Positions 54,240 to 63,605 of a stretch of 64,000 bases of DNA are shown in pieces. A program made the translations under genes and the position numbers. Below the pieces are notes generated by a model, which was given only the letters and a program-made list of their open reading frames with translations, was not told the origin of the DNA and did no database searches. Each line of letters starts with the position of its first letter. Positions within the stretch are counted from its first letter, which is position 1. The DNA is taken from NCBI GenBank assembly GCA_013215285.1, contig JABSRD010000003.1:22241-86240 (forward strand), written 5' to 3'. The DNA comes from Candidatus Nitrosopumilus sp. (GTDB lineage Archaea > Thermoproteota > Nitrososphaeria > Nitrososphaerales > Nitrosopumilaceae).

Positions 54240-55574
54240 ATGAGTAGAAATCAAAAAGCAACACAAATTTTTTCAAAAACAAATTCCATTAGGAAGATTT
54301 CAAAGAATCATTATGCTGTTGAATCCCAAAACTCAGACATAATTTACAATGTTAAGAAATTAGCTAAAGTTGATGTGTGGGCTTGTGAGTGCAAGGATTT
54401 TCATTATAGATTAAGAAAGCTAGATGACAAACATTGTAAACATATCCAGTCATGTATTTTATTACAAGATAGCATAAATACAGAAAACAAGATAGAGCAA
54501 ACATCACAGCCTCAAATTTGTCCTAATTGTCATTCATCATCTATTGTAAAAAATGGATTTAGAAAATTAAAGAATGGAACACAAAGACAAAAACACAGAT
54601 GTAATCAGTGCAGATACAGATTTATTTTAGGTGAAAATGGATTCTCTAAAGTATCATCTGATCCAAAGATAATCTCAGAATCATTGAACCTTGTAATGAG
54701 TGGAATGTCATACAGAAACATTGCACGACGCATTGAGACAGTACACCAAATCAAGATTAGTCATGTGTCTGTAAATAACTGGATAAAGAAATACACTGAA
54801 CTAATCAAAGAATATGTGGATACTCTAAATCCTAATGTCTCTGATGTTTGGAGCTTGGATGAAATGTATCTTAATGTAAAAAATACAAAAAAGACAGGTA
54901 AGGGATTTCATGATTGGTTGTGGAGTATCATAGATCCTAAAACTAGATTTCTAATTGCTACAGAAGTATCAAAGAAAAGGGAAATTTCAGATGCAAGAAA
55001 AATTATTGCAAGTGGCAAAAAAATGATTTCAAAGAATCCAAATTATGTGTTAACTGACTGTCTAAATTCCTATCAAGAGGCAATCCGAAAAGAGTTTGAA
55101 AACAAGACTGCACATGTTAAAACTAAATCACTCAAAGAAGGATTTGTGAATAGGCCTATAGAGAGATACCATAACGAGATTCGAGAGAATCTAAAGGCTA
55201 GACGTGGACTAGGTAATGATGAATCAGCTCAAACATTTTCTGAATTGTTGAAGATAAACCATAATTTTGTCAAGCCACATCAAGGCTTGGATGGCAAGAA
55301 GCCAGCTCAAGCAGCAAATATTGAATTGAATCTAGGCCCAGACAAGTATCTAGATTTGATTAAGCAAGCTGGAACGAAAGTAAACTTTGTGAACAATCTT
55401 GGAAAGCGAATCAAAAAAGTTACAATAGTAAATGAGGGCGATTCCATCAAAATAACTCCCAAAACCGGGATTGACAAAAAAATATGGCGAGAAATTAATG
55501 ATATTCTAAAGTTACACGAATTTGGTTGGCTATCTAATGGTAAAGATAGTTGTTGGCTTAAACTGATTTCTTAA
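54240..55574 (+). CDS. tnp: DDE transposase with N-terminal SWIM zinc motif
   Basis: 444 aa. A SWIM-type motif opens the protein (Cys49, Cys51, Cys66, His68: CECKDF ... HCKH). A zinc ribbon follows (Cys94/97/121/124), then an HTH segment (SYRNIARRIETVH). The catalytic triad Asp207 (SLDEMYL), Asp273 (LTDCLNSY), Glu308 (PIERYH) gives DD(34)E spacing, as in IS6-like enzymes. The C-terminal about 80 residues are an extra polar domain. Residues are intact, so the enzyme is probably active. Confidence 0.88.
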   Translation: MSRNQKATQIFSKTNSIRKISKNHYAVESQNSDIIYNVKKLAKVDVWACECKDFHYRLRKLDDKHCKHIQSCILLQDSINTENKIEQTSQPQICPNCHSSSIVKNGFRKLKNGTQRQKHRCNQCRYRFILGENGFSKVSSDPKIISESLNLVMSGMSYRNIARRIETVHQIKISHVSVNNWIKKYTELIKEYVDTLNPNVSDVWSLDEMYLNVKNTKKTGKGFHDWLWSIIDPKTRFLIATEVSKKREISDARKIIASGKKMISKNPNYVLTDCLNSYQEAIRKEFENKTAHVKTKSLKEGFVNRPIERYHNEIRENLKARRGLGNDESAQTFSELLKINHNFVKPHQGLDGKKPAQAANIELNLGPDKYLDLIKQAGTKVNFVNNLGKRIKKVTIVNEGDSIKITPKTGIDKKIWREINDILKLHEFGWLSNGKDSCWLKLIS

Positions 55575-55590
55575 TTTTTTTATTTTATTT

Positions 55591-55959
55591 TTATAAATTA
55601 AATTTTGGTTTTAATACACTTATAGCATATTTTTCAAACAATTTACGTTGTTTTTCATTTGCCATTCTTCTATATCTTACCTTATACCATTTCAATTCAT
55701 CAAAATCTAAACCTGTTTTTTGTTTTAGAACAGAAGAATTTGTGCCCGATACATGATGCTGTAATCTATTTGTTATTTGGCCTGATTCTCCAACATAAAT
55801 TACTTCAACATCGTCATTTCTATTACTAATTGCATATACACCAGCAAATAATTCATTATGTTTTAGGATTGTTTTAAGGGTTTTAGGATTAGAATTTACT
55901 AAATTCATCAAATGATGTTGGTTATCTTTTGCATTTTCTTTTACATTTTTTGAATCCAT
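55591..55959 (-). CDS. GIY-YIG nuclease domain protein
   Basis: 122 aa. GVYAI ... VIYVGESGQITNRLQHHV is the GIY-YIG signature with catalytic Tyr/Arg; the later Glu lies in KLFEKYAISVLKPKFN. About 40 residues of N-terminal charged helix precede it. Single-domain GIY-YIG proteins occur in selfish DNA and some restriction systems. It sits between the transposase and the right TIR, on the opposite strand; it could take part in transposition or be independent cargo. Confidence 0.8.
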   Translation of the reverse strand: MDSKNVKENAKDNQHHLMNLVNSNPKTLKTILKHNELFAGVYAISNRNDDVEVIYVGESGQITNRLQHHVSGTNSSVLKQKTGLDFDELKWYKVRYRRMANEKQRKLFEKYAISVLKPKFNL

Positions 55960-55991
55960 ATTTACATACTAGATGTATTCTATTAAAATCA

Positions 55992-56074
55992 TTCATCACC
56001 CTAACTTAACACCCATCACCCGAATTGAACAGTCTGTTGAAAATGATAAAATGACACTAAGATTGAACAGTGTA
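55992..56074 (-). repeat. right terminal inverted repeat (83 bp)
   Basis: The complement of the left TIR, with one mismatch; ends ...GAACAGTGTA. Confidence 0.9.
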
Positions 56075-56082
56075 TTTGATAG
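56075..56082 (+). repeat. target-site duplication, right copy
   Basis: TTTGATAG directly after the right TIR, identical to the left copy. Confidence 0.85.
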
Positions 56083-56118
56083 TCATGCTCATATACTATA
56101 ACTGATGATTTTTCAAAC

Positions 56119-56400
56119 ATGGTCGCATATCGAAACAGCACACAAATCATATCTCAATTACTAATTGCAACTAAAGAATCAGGTCAGGAAGGAATCAGAA
56201 CTGGTTCTTTACTTTCAAAATCAAATCTATCTCATGGCAGAATGTCAAACTTTGTAAATAGTTTGATTGGTTCTGGATTGATAAACAAAATAGAGTATGA
56301 TGGAAAAAATACGTTTGTGATTACAGAAAAGGGCAAAACATATCTTGAGGAATATCAAAGATTCTCAAGTATCGCAAGCTCTTTTGGACTTGATATGTGA
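56119..56400 (+). CDS. winged-helix DNA-binding protein
   Basis: 93 aa. RNSTQIISQLLIAT (helix 1), SLLSKSNLSHGRMSNFVNSLIGSGLI (HTH) and NTFVITEKGKTYLEEY (wing and last helix) are the MarR/ArsR-like or thaumarchaeal DUF4364-like winged-helix pattern. Just downstream of the transposon's right flank. Likely a regulator of the surface-protein genes that follow. Confidence 0.75.
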   Translation: MVAYRNSTQIISQLLIATKESGQEGIRTGSLLSKSNLSHGRMSNFVNSLIGSGLINKIEYDGKNTFVITEKGKTYLEEYQRFSSIASSFGLDM

Positions 56401-56445
56401 GATGGTAAACATGGCAAAATTAAGAAACGATTTGGAGGAAGAGGA

Positions 56446-56817
56446 TTGAACATTATTGCATTATTAGGCCTGTTTGTATTAGTAACTGGCGTAATTTTTA
56501 GTAATCAGGCATTTGCCGAACCTCTTGATAATGTCAAAACATTTGTATCAAATTATGATGGTGACTCTGCTACAATTAAAATCACTTGGAATCATGATGA
56601 TGAAGCAAAAAATTACACAATAGGTTGTGTCAGCTGTAATCCAAATACTGTAAAATCTACATCTAGTGATAATATTACATTTAACAATGTAACACCCTTT
56701 CCTAATGGTTCATTTGCAATGCTTTATGTGATTACATATGATTCTCAAAATGAGATAATTTCTGCAAAACAACTAATTGTTAATCTTAGTAATTGGTTCT
56801 TTGAACTAGAAAAATAG
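56446..56817 (+). CDS. secreted small beta-domain protein
   Basis: 123 aa, TTG start. Cleavable-looking signal peptide (NIIALLGLFVLVTGVIFSNQAFA), then one fibronectin-III-like domain (DSATIKITWNHDDEAKNYTIGCVSCNP). An extracellular adhesive or structural module; no anchor. Confidence 0.65.
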   Translation: MNIIALLGLFVLVTGVIFSNQAFAEPLDNVKTFVSNYDGDSATIKITWNHDDEAKNYTIGCVSCNPNTVKSTSSDNITFNNVTPFPNGSFAMLYVITYDSQNEIISAKQLIVNLSNWFFELEK

Positions 56818-56876
56818 TAATTGTCGTTTAGACCTTTGTGTAAATTTGCACAGTGGTATGATAATTATGATGTCCT

Positions 56877-57077
56877 TTATTGAGATTTAGTTATATTTTC
56901 CCAGACTAGTTTTGCACTAGTTCCTTTTTTACTCTTAATTATGACACATTCAAGTTTGTCATTTCCAGTCCATTCCAATAATTCTTCAATTACCTTTTGA
57001 GGAATATTGACTCTATACTGTTTGTATTTTGTCCCATTTCGCCCATATTCTCTTGATTGCAGGGTGCAAACTACCAT
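56877..57077 (-). CDS. AbrB/SpoVT-like transcriptional regulator
   Basis: 66 aa, start placed at ATG 57077, where the frame gives MVVCTLQSREYGRNGTKYKQ. The swapped-hairpin pattern YRVNIPQKVIEELLEWTGNDKLECVII is typical of AbrB-type proteins. The frame extends further upstream, but that part overlaps the divergent gene's signal peptide. Divergent from the surface-protein operon, which it may control. Confidence 0.65.
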   Translation of the reverse strand: MVVCTLQSREYGRNGTKYKQYRVNIPQKVIEELLEWTGNDKLECVIIKSKKGTSAKLVWENITKSQ

Positions 57078-57126
57078 CAAATTGTATGCTTTGATGTCTT
57101 TAAAAGCAAAAAATTTCTTTGCTCTT

Positions 57127-58011
57127 ATGAAATCAATTATTGTTGTTGCACCCACTGTTGCAGTTTTCTCGATTTTGATATTTTCATCTGTTCTTGGAAT
57201 TAATTTCACACATGCACAATCTGAAATTCCTAACTCTGATTCCAATCAAACATTTACATCATTTGCTGAACAAGTGAATCAAAATTATCAATCTGAATTA
57301 TGGGGGCTTGGAGATTCTTTGCTTAATGACAGTTCATACACTTACAAAATTTGCAATGATCCTCAAATGTTTCAGGAAATCTATCCTTATCACTGCTATA
57401 CAATCACTCTGAATTTTGAAACTTTGATGGAATCATACAATGGTGATGTTTGGATGGTTCAGGGCTTCTTTGAAACACCTGACAAAAAATCAAGTATGAT
57501 TTTACAAATTGATCCTGTAACTTTTGAGGTTACATCAGACGGATTGCACAAGAATTTAGGACGTTCATTGGAAAATACAATTTTCTCATTATCTCATTAT
57601 GGAAAAAAATCATTGTCTACAGGTACACAATGGGATGAACTTGACTCATATTTTACAAACAAAGTTTCACTTGAAATAAAGAGACAGGAATCAATTGACA
57701 CATCATTTGGTACTGTTGACACGATGGTTTTGGGTTATGATGTTATTGTACAATCAAACCAATACATCAATTCTGATTTTCCATTTCCTGTAAAGAGTGA
57801 CATGTTTTCACCACAAATTATTTTTCCAGAACCTAAAGAATTGTTTTACTATGAGTTATTGGATTATTCACAACCTGATTTTGAATCAGGTGTTTTGTAC
57901 AGCTCAATGTGTGTAAATCCTTTTGCTGATACTTTGCCAGTTGAATCATCAGCTATCAATGATATCAGTAATTTGGGGTTTGATTTCTTTGGTTGGGGGA
58001 ATTTGAAATAA
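57127..58011 (+). CDS. secreted protein of unknown function, 294 aa
   Basis: Start at ATG 57127, giving a signal peptide (KSIIVVAPTVAVFSILIFSSVLG) and then a Gln-rich N terminus of the mature part. Extracellular region with two Cys (CNDPQMFQEIYPYHC) that may form a disulfide and a last one in SMCVNP. No anchor, no known fold seen. An in-frame ATG 33 nt upstream would add a basic N-region. Overlaps the next gene by 1 bp. Confidence 0.65.
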   Translation: MKSIIVVAPTVAVFSILIFSSVLGINFTHAQSEIPNSDSNQTFTSFAEQVNQNYQSELWGLGDSLLNDSSYTYKICNDPQMFQEIYPYHCYTITLNFETLMESYNGDVWMVQGFFETPDKKSSMILQIDPVTFEVTSDGLHKNLGRSLENTIFSLSHYGKKSLSTGTQWDELDSYFTNKVSLEIKRQESIDTSFGTVDTMVLGYDVIVQSNQYINSDFPFPVKSDMFSPQIIFPEPKELFYYELLDYSQPDFESGVLYSSMCVNPFADTLPVESSAINDISNLGFDFFGWGNLK

Positions 58012-58370
58012 TGACAATTCAGATAATTTTGATTCTTTTTGTTGCCATTGTTGGGATATCTCTTACTGTGATTTTTGCATCAATTAATGATCAACAGGAA
58101 TTATCTGAAATTAATCAAGATATTTCTGCAGTTATGCAAAAGGAAATGAAAGAAGCATCGAGTGTAACAGGTAAAATCAATTCGTTTGGTACTGCATCCA
58201 TTGTGAATTCTATGAATGAGGATGTAGTAATTCAGCAAATCAGGGTTTATGATGATCAGGGAAATTTTGTAAAATCTTTTCCAATTAACAGTATTATTCC
58301 AGGTAATAGTTTTTTAGACCTGAATGATTTACCCCCTGAATTACAAGTAATGCTTGGAGGTCAAAATTGA
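58011..58370 (+). CDS. pilin-like membrane protein
   Basis: 119 aa from the ATG overlapping the previous stop (TAATG). A long N-terminal hydrophobic helix (TIQIILILFVAIVGISLTVIFA) followed by a helical and then beta-rich ectodomain resembles archaeal type IV pilins or archaellins, although no basic class III cleavage motif precedes the helix with this start. The prepilin peptidase at 45550 could process it. Ends in an overlap with the next gene. Confidence 0.55.
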   Translation: MTIQIILILFVAIVGISLTVIFASINDQQELSEINQDISAVMQKEMKEASSVTGKINSFGTASIVNSMNEDVVIQQIRVYDDQGNFVKSFPINSIIPGNSFLDLNDLPPELQVMLGGQN

Positions 58371-60670
58371 AAAAAACAATTAATTTTATTTTATTGGGAC
58401 TTTTAATCGTAGTATTCTCTTTAGCAATTGTTGGCACTGATGCGTTTGGATATTCTTTTGTTGGGATTACAAGTAACGGTGTAGAGTTTCCAATAACATC
58501 CGAATCTGTTCAGAATGTGAGTGGTTCAGAAAACACCAGTGCAGGAAATGGCACATCCGTTCTTAATGGATTTGGGTATACTGCATTTATTGACACGTTT
58601 CAGGATTTGGGTCGAGTTACATGGGGGACTGGAATTATAGGAATTGATACACCAATAACTCCTTACACCCCTACAAATGTCAGTACTGATTTTGCAGCAG
58701 TGATTTTGGATAGTGACACAAAGAAGACTTATTCAATTCCAGAATTTTGGAAAGAATATGCTTTTGATGGTAATACATTAGTTGACACTACAGCAGAAAT
58801 TCCAAATGTGTTGGGGCATTCACAATCTAGAAACACTGTTGGAACAAATATTGTTACCATGAGTAATGGAATTACAATATCTGGAAGTGGAAGTACCATA
58901 CTAAAATTAAATGATTACACTGGACAATCTCTTGTACTCAAAGGGGATACAGGTTCAGGAATTATCAAATTAATAACATCCGATATAGATTTGATGAATG
59001 CAGCATATGACACATATGGATATACAATGTATGCAGTAGGAGTTGATCCGAGTTCATCTTCACTTAATGTTGTTTCAGGAATAGACTCGACAAGTACTGG
59101 AAAATTTACATTTCAACAATACTATCATCAAAATCATAAACATAGTTGTAAATGCTCAATTCATGATCATGGCTATATCTGGGGTGGTCCAATCACTTTA
59201 ACTTCAGCATTGGTAAAAAACAATAATGGGAATCATGCAATTGTTAAAGGAGATAACACTAGTCCATATGCTGTAGGATCTTCTTACTACATTTCCCCTA
59301 CCAGCCCATACACAGGATATTATTATTTTACTTTGTATGATACATTGCCATCCTATGAAAAAATTAAATTCTCAGGAACATTTGAAGCAGATTACGACTT
59401 TACATCAGAAACTACATACTTGTATGTTCAACCAAACGGTGGAGTTGTAACAATTAAAGGAGAATCTGTAACTGTAAACACGCCAATCATTACAATAAAC
59501 GGATTACCAAATAATACACCATACCAAATTTCTAAAAATGGATGGATTGGAGCTACAGGAATTACCTCGAATACTGGCTCTATAATTTTACTTGAAACTG
59601 ACATAAACTTCAAAGGATTTACCTCTCTTGGAGGATTATTACATTTGTATCCTGATTCATTAGTTTATCGAGGATCATATGATACACTTGCTTTTGATTC
59701 TGTGAACAAAGAACTGTTTCACACAAATACAGGAGTGAACCAAATTTATTCCACAGCAGCATACATCAAACTTCCAATTCCTCTCGGTGTATCATTTGAT
59801 GAAGTAAAGATAGGGAATATCTCACTTGACTATCTTACTGGAAATTATACGACAGGCGATGAAGTATATGTGCCAATAATTCCTGAGATGAAAACATTAT
59901 CACTTACACTAAATGGAGAAAGTGCGGTGATCAATCTTAGTGACATCACAAACACAGCACAATCAAAAATTCTATCAGCTTCAACAGACTCTAATTACAT
60001 GTACTCTAATGATAATTCTATAAGCAGTATGGAGGTTAGTACAACAAGCCCTGCTGTTGCAATTGCAACACATACAGGATTGATGAATGTACGCATAGAA
60101 GAATCAGTTTCAGGTGAATCAGAATCTACCATTAATAGTGATTATTCTGGTTCGTATCAACAACCCTATGATAGGTGTCAAGCTGCAATGGCAGCATATG
60201 GTGGAAATAATGGATGTGTGCAACACGGACATCCTGTTGATGGTGCAATTAATGCTGCCTTAGTTGCAAGTCAAGCTGCACATGATGGATCTCTTGCTGC
60301 ACATGTAGCAGCATTAGCGAAAGCTGTTAGTGCGCAGGGACCATTAACAGTAACTGCAGCCGTTTTTATCAATGGTTCATACTTTGACACATTTACAATT
60401 CATCGAGATAATACTCCTGTTCTTTCTGCCTCGTATTCTTTGGGTTTGATATCTGTCCAGAATGCAAAACTGGTATACAGTGAATCAAGCGGTTCAAAAA
60501 CAATATCGATTCCTGTTGAATCAGGTGATCATGTGGAAATAATCGTAAAGGCATCAATAATTGCAGCAGGAATTCCAGCACCAATAGATTTGGATGGTTC
60601 AAAAATTGCAGGATTTGCAAGAGGTACAGTGAATATTCATCAGGGGTCTATTACTGCAACTATGGGATGA
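58367..60670 (+). CDS. large secreted surface protein
   Basis: 767 aa, TTG start overlapping the previous stop. Signal peptide (FILLGLLIVVFSLAIVG). A long Ser/Thr/Gly-rich beta ectodomain includes a His/Cys cluster (HHQNHKHSCKCSIHDHG, about 250-266) that could bind metal. Near 590-660 an Ala/His-rich segment (GAINAALVASQAAHDGSLA) is present. No C-terminal anchor. Likely an adhesin or S-layer-associated component; no family recognised. Confidence 0.7.
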   Translation: MKKTINFILLGLLIVVFSLAIVGTDAFGYSFVGITSNGVEFPITSESVQNVSGSENTSAGNGTSVLNGFGYTAFIDTFQDLGRVTWGTGIIGIDTPITPYTPTNVSTDFAAVILDSDTKKTYSIPEFWKEYAFDGNTLVDTTAEIPNVLGHSQSRNTVGTNIVTMSNGITISGSGSTILKLNDYTGQSLVLKGDTGSGIIKLITSDIDLMNAAYDTYGYTMYAVGVDPSSSSLNVVSGIDSTSTGKFTFQQYYHQNHKHSCKCSIHDHGYIWGGPITLTSALVKNNNGNHAIVKGDNTSPYAVGSSYYISPTSPYTGYYYFTLYDTLPSYEKIKFSGTFEADYDFTSETTYLYVQPNGGVVTIKGESVTVNTPIITINGLPNNTPYQISKNGWIGATGITSNTGSIILLETDINFKGFTSLGGLLHLYPDSLVYRGSYDTLAFDSVNKELFHTNTGVNQIYSTAAYIKLPIPLGVSFDEVKIGNISLDYLTGNYTTGDEVYVPIIPEMKTLSLTLNGESAVINLSDITNTAQSKILSASTDSNYMYSNDNSISSMEVSTTSPAVAIATHTGLMNVRIEESVSGESESTINSDYSGSYQQPYDRCQAAMAAYGGNNGCVQHGHPVDGAINAALVASQAAHDGSLAAHVAALAKAVSAQGPLTVTAAVFINGSYFDTFTIHRDNTPVLSASYSLGLISVQNAKLVYSESSGSKTISIPVESGDHVEIIVKASIIAAGIPAPIDLDGSKIAGFARGTVNIHQGSITATMG

Positions 60671-60776
60671 TGTGACTAATTTATTTCTTATATTTTGAAA
60701 TGAATTTTTTGATCAATTATTTAGAAATATTTTAGAATGAAATTTTGGTTTTTATGCAATCTAATGTTTTTCTGAT

Positions 60777-63605
60777 GTGAAAAAGGAATTCATGGTTTGT
60801 GCATTAGTGTTATCGGTCATGTTTTCCTTTTCACCCTTAGTCGATTTATCACATGCTCAACAATTTGTTTCAGATAAAATTGAAATATTTGTACCTGAAA
60901 AAATGATTGTCGGTGAATCCTATCAAGGAATGGTGACTTTGATAAATCCTTCTACTGAAAATTCACTTGCGTTAATTTCAACTAATGGCAATTTTGTTTT
61001 AAAAACTGATGCTTCTGTAAATATTTCTCCAAATCAAAATCATGGAATTTTCAATATCACACCATTGAATGAAGGCACTGCAGAAATTTTCATCTCATAT
61101 GAAGGAGAATTGATATCGACATCCTCTACAATATATTCCGAAAAATCAGGTCCACAAAAACTCAAAGTGGTTTTACCTGGAAACAGTACAATTGCTAATG
61201 ATCTAAGAGGGTTTGTATTTTTACTTGATGGAAATGGTTCTCCTGTTGAATCAAACAGAGATATGATCATTGGCTTGATTCCATCTGAGAAAATAATTGT
61301 TCCGAGACAAGTCACTATTTTGAATGGCACAACAAACACAAGTTTTGATATGACAATCAGGGCATCAGGAGATATTACTGCAATGGCTACAGACATGGTT
61401 TCAGATACGGCATCCATTACAAAATCACAACAAATAGTAAATGTAAAAATGAAAATTAGACCAAATATTGCAGCAGAAGACACACCAGTTAATTATTTTA
61501 TTTGGTTGGAAAAAGATGGAAAACCATTTACAGTTCCACATGTTCTCAAACTTGAACTTCAATCAAGTAACACCGATGTTTTACGGTTAGGTGTGTCCCC
61601 ATCAAGTTACAAAAATGTCAACACAATTACTGTATCGATGAATGATGGAATTGTAAAAGGTCAACTATTCACTGGCGAATCAGGTGTTGCAGAAATCTTT
61701 GTATCTATCCAGAATTACGGACATGCATCTGAAATTGTTTCAGTAGGTCCTGCAGTTCTAGTTGATGGTCAAATAATTGATGAAGATATTTTATCAGAAA
61801 GAACTAATCTGGAACCAAATCACATTGAGTTTGGAGTTTACCCTTCTGTCACTGATGATGTTGCATATGGTGTTGCATCATTGTATTACTCTGAAACAAT
61901 TGAGACGTTGGAAATTACAGTTGATGAGTCTGGAACACAAGTAACAAATTTGGTTGAACAACTAACTTTAATTCCATTAAAAAGTGAAGACGTTTTAATT
62001 TCAATATCTTCTGAGTCTGGACTGAAACACAATTCCAATTATCTCATTGATGGCGCACAATTCCCAACACACAGTAAACTCTTTGAAATAACTGCTGAAA
62101 ATGTTGGAGATTATACAATTACTGCAACTGGTGGAAATAGTTACGATTCAGCCGATCTCACAGTCACAACAACCTATAATTCACAATATTCCATACTTGT
62201 AACACCGCTTCCAATACGTGCTGAAAATACACAGCCACTAATGATGATCTCAATTGTAGATGAGGATGGAAATATTTTGGATGTTAGAGATTCTTTTGGA
62301 TCTTCTCTAAGTCTGGACATACATACAGTTGACTCAGTAGTTGGTGCATCCAGTATATTGCTTGGTGATAATGTCGGAATAATTTCTGGAATTCTTAATG
62401 GTATTGGAAGTATTACTGTATCATCAGATAAGTTTGGGCCCACTGAGTTACTACTTGTACCGTCAGGAGTTCCAGTTTCAATTGAATTTTTATCTCCTGA
62501 GAATGTGCATATGGGTGAGGCATTTCCAGTCGCAATACATGAAATAGATGCGACTGGAATACCAATTTCTAAAAAGAATACACAGACAATTTCTTCATCA
62601 GGCTTTAAAAAAATTAATGAAGGGTTAATTTCAGTTGATGCAAGTCAGGGACAACAAATATCTATTTTATCACAGATAGGTGGTGCTTATCAAAAATTCA
62701 TCAATTCTTTTACAAACGAAATATCTTTTGATGTTGAATCTGATGCTGATCAAGTGCGAATTGGTAAACCTGTAATAATCCGAATAAATTCCCCTCTAGA
62801 ACATGTGGAATATACAATTGATTCACCATTCCCATATGAACAAATAGATGACAAAACATTTTCTGTAACTCCTGATCGTGAAATTAATAATGCCATAATT
62901 ACCATCATTGGAAAACTTGATGGCTTTTCTACTATGAATAAAGAGGTTGTTTTGTCTTCTCAAAATGTAGTTGAATTAAAAATTACTGCAAAAAATAGTG
63001 ATGGAAAAACACTATCTCCAAAATACCAAATTCATCATGGGGAAACAATTGAAGAGTCAACAGCTCCTAAAATGCATCTGATAAAACCTGCACAAACAAT
63101 CTTGGAATTTCCTCAAGAATGGAGCACTGTATCTGCAGGATACAAACTAGTCAGCCTTTATCATGACGGAGTTCCTATTGATGGCCAAACTATTGATTTT
63201 TACGCAGACAAGGACAGTGTTATCGAGGCTGTGTATGACCGATTTGTGAAAGTTATGGCTATTGATTCTCAAGGAAGTGGAATTTATCAATATGGTGAGA
63301 CTATACTAATTTCAGCACCTAACAAGCAGAAAATATCTTTTCTTGTTGTAGAAACTTTTGACTATTGGATTGGTTCTGATGAAAAATCATCAGTATTTGC
63401 AATTACATTAGATTCAGACATTGTAGTTACTGCCGTATATCGAGATGATTACACTGTGTTGATGGGGTTGATTTTGGCAGGTGTAATTGTATTTGTTATT
63501 CTACTAATCCGAAAGGGGGACAGCGCATACAGATATCGACTTGAAGGAATTATCGATGAGATTGTTTCCACTGTAAAACCATTAATCCCATTGAGTAAGA
63601 AATGA
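60777..63605 (+). CDS. large Ig-like surface protein with C-terminal membrane anchor
   Basis: 942 aa, GTG start, signal peptide (MVCALVLSVMFSFSPLVDLSHAQ). The ectodomain is a string of Ig/cadherin-like beta sandwiches with repeated Asn-x-Ser/Thr sites, followed by one helix (VLMGLILAGVIVFVILLI) and a basic tail, so it stays at the membrane. The next gene starts in its stop (ATGA). Probably a cell-surface structural protein of the same system as the two genes before it. Confidence 0.75.
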   Translation: MKKEFMVCALVLSVMFSFSPLVDLSHAQQFVSDKIEIFVPEKMIVGESYQGMVTLINPSTENSLALISTNGNFVLKTDASVNISPNQNHGIFNITPLNEGTAEIFISYEGELISTSSTIYSEKSGPQKLKVVLPGNSTIANDLRGFVFLLDGNGSPVESNRDMIIGLIPSEKIIVPRQVTILNGTTNTSFDMTIRASGDITAMATDMVSDTASITKSQQIVNVKMKIRPNIAAEDTPVNYFIWLEKDGKPFTVPHVLKLELQSSNTDVLRLGVSPSSYKNVNTITVSMNDGIVKGQLFTGESGVAEIFVSIQNYGHASEIVSVGPAVLVDGQIIDEDILSERTNLEPNHIEFGVYPSVTDDVAYGVASLYYSETIETLEITVDESGTQVTNLVEQLTLIPLKSEDVLISISSESGLKHNSNYLIDGAQFPTHSKLFEITAENVGDYTITATGGNSYDSADLTVTTTYNSQYSILVTPLPIRAENTQPLMMISIVDEDGNILDVRDSFGSSLSLDIHTVDSVVGASSILLGDNVGIISGILNGIGSITVSSDKFGPTELLLVPSGVPVSIEFLSPENVHMGEAFPVAIHEIDATGIPISKKNTQTISSSGFKKINEGLISVDASQGQQISILSQIGGAYQKFINSFTNEISFDVESDADQVRIGKPVIIRINSPLEHVEYTIDSPFPYEQIDDKTFSVTPDREINNAIITIIGKLDGFSTMNKEVVLSSQNVVELKITAKNSDGKTLSPKYQIHHGETIEESTAPKMHLIKPAQTILEFPQEWSTVSAGYKLVSLYHDGVPIDGQTIDFYADKDSVIEAVYDRFVKVMAIDSQGSGIYQYGETILISAPNKQKISFLVVETFDYWIGSDEKSSVFAITLDSDIVVTAVYRDDYTVLMGLILAGVIVFVILLIRKGDSAYRYRLEGIIDEIVSTVKPLIPLSKK

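Larger units (their letters stand above)
51779..56074. mobile_element. 4296-bp transposon carrying a restriction-modification operon
   Basis: Bounded by 83-bp terminal inverted repeats beginning TACACTGTTC, with 82 of 83 bases matching, and flanked by an 8-bp duplication. Inside: tRNA-Arg-like gene, winged-helix protein, HaeIII-family endonuclease, D12-class adenine methyltransferase and zinc ribbon (all minus strand), a DD34E transposase (plus strand) and a GIY-YIG nuclease (minus strand). Perfect ends and intact genes mean recent insertion. An 8-bp duplication and DD34E fit the IS6-like group, but TIRs this long are not typical of it. Confidence 0.88.

Noticed and set aside
56402..56449. 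15-codon frame ATG 56402 overlapping the next TTG start
   Set aside because: Start-stop overlap is suggestive but the length gives no protein evidence.
57078..57245. Upstream extension of the AbrB-like gene to 57245
   Set aside because: It would be antisense to the signal peptide of the divergent secreted protein; the AbrB domain begins only at the ATG at 57077.
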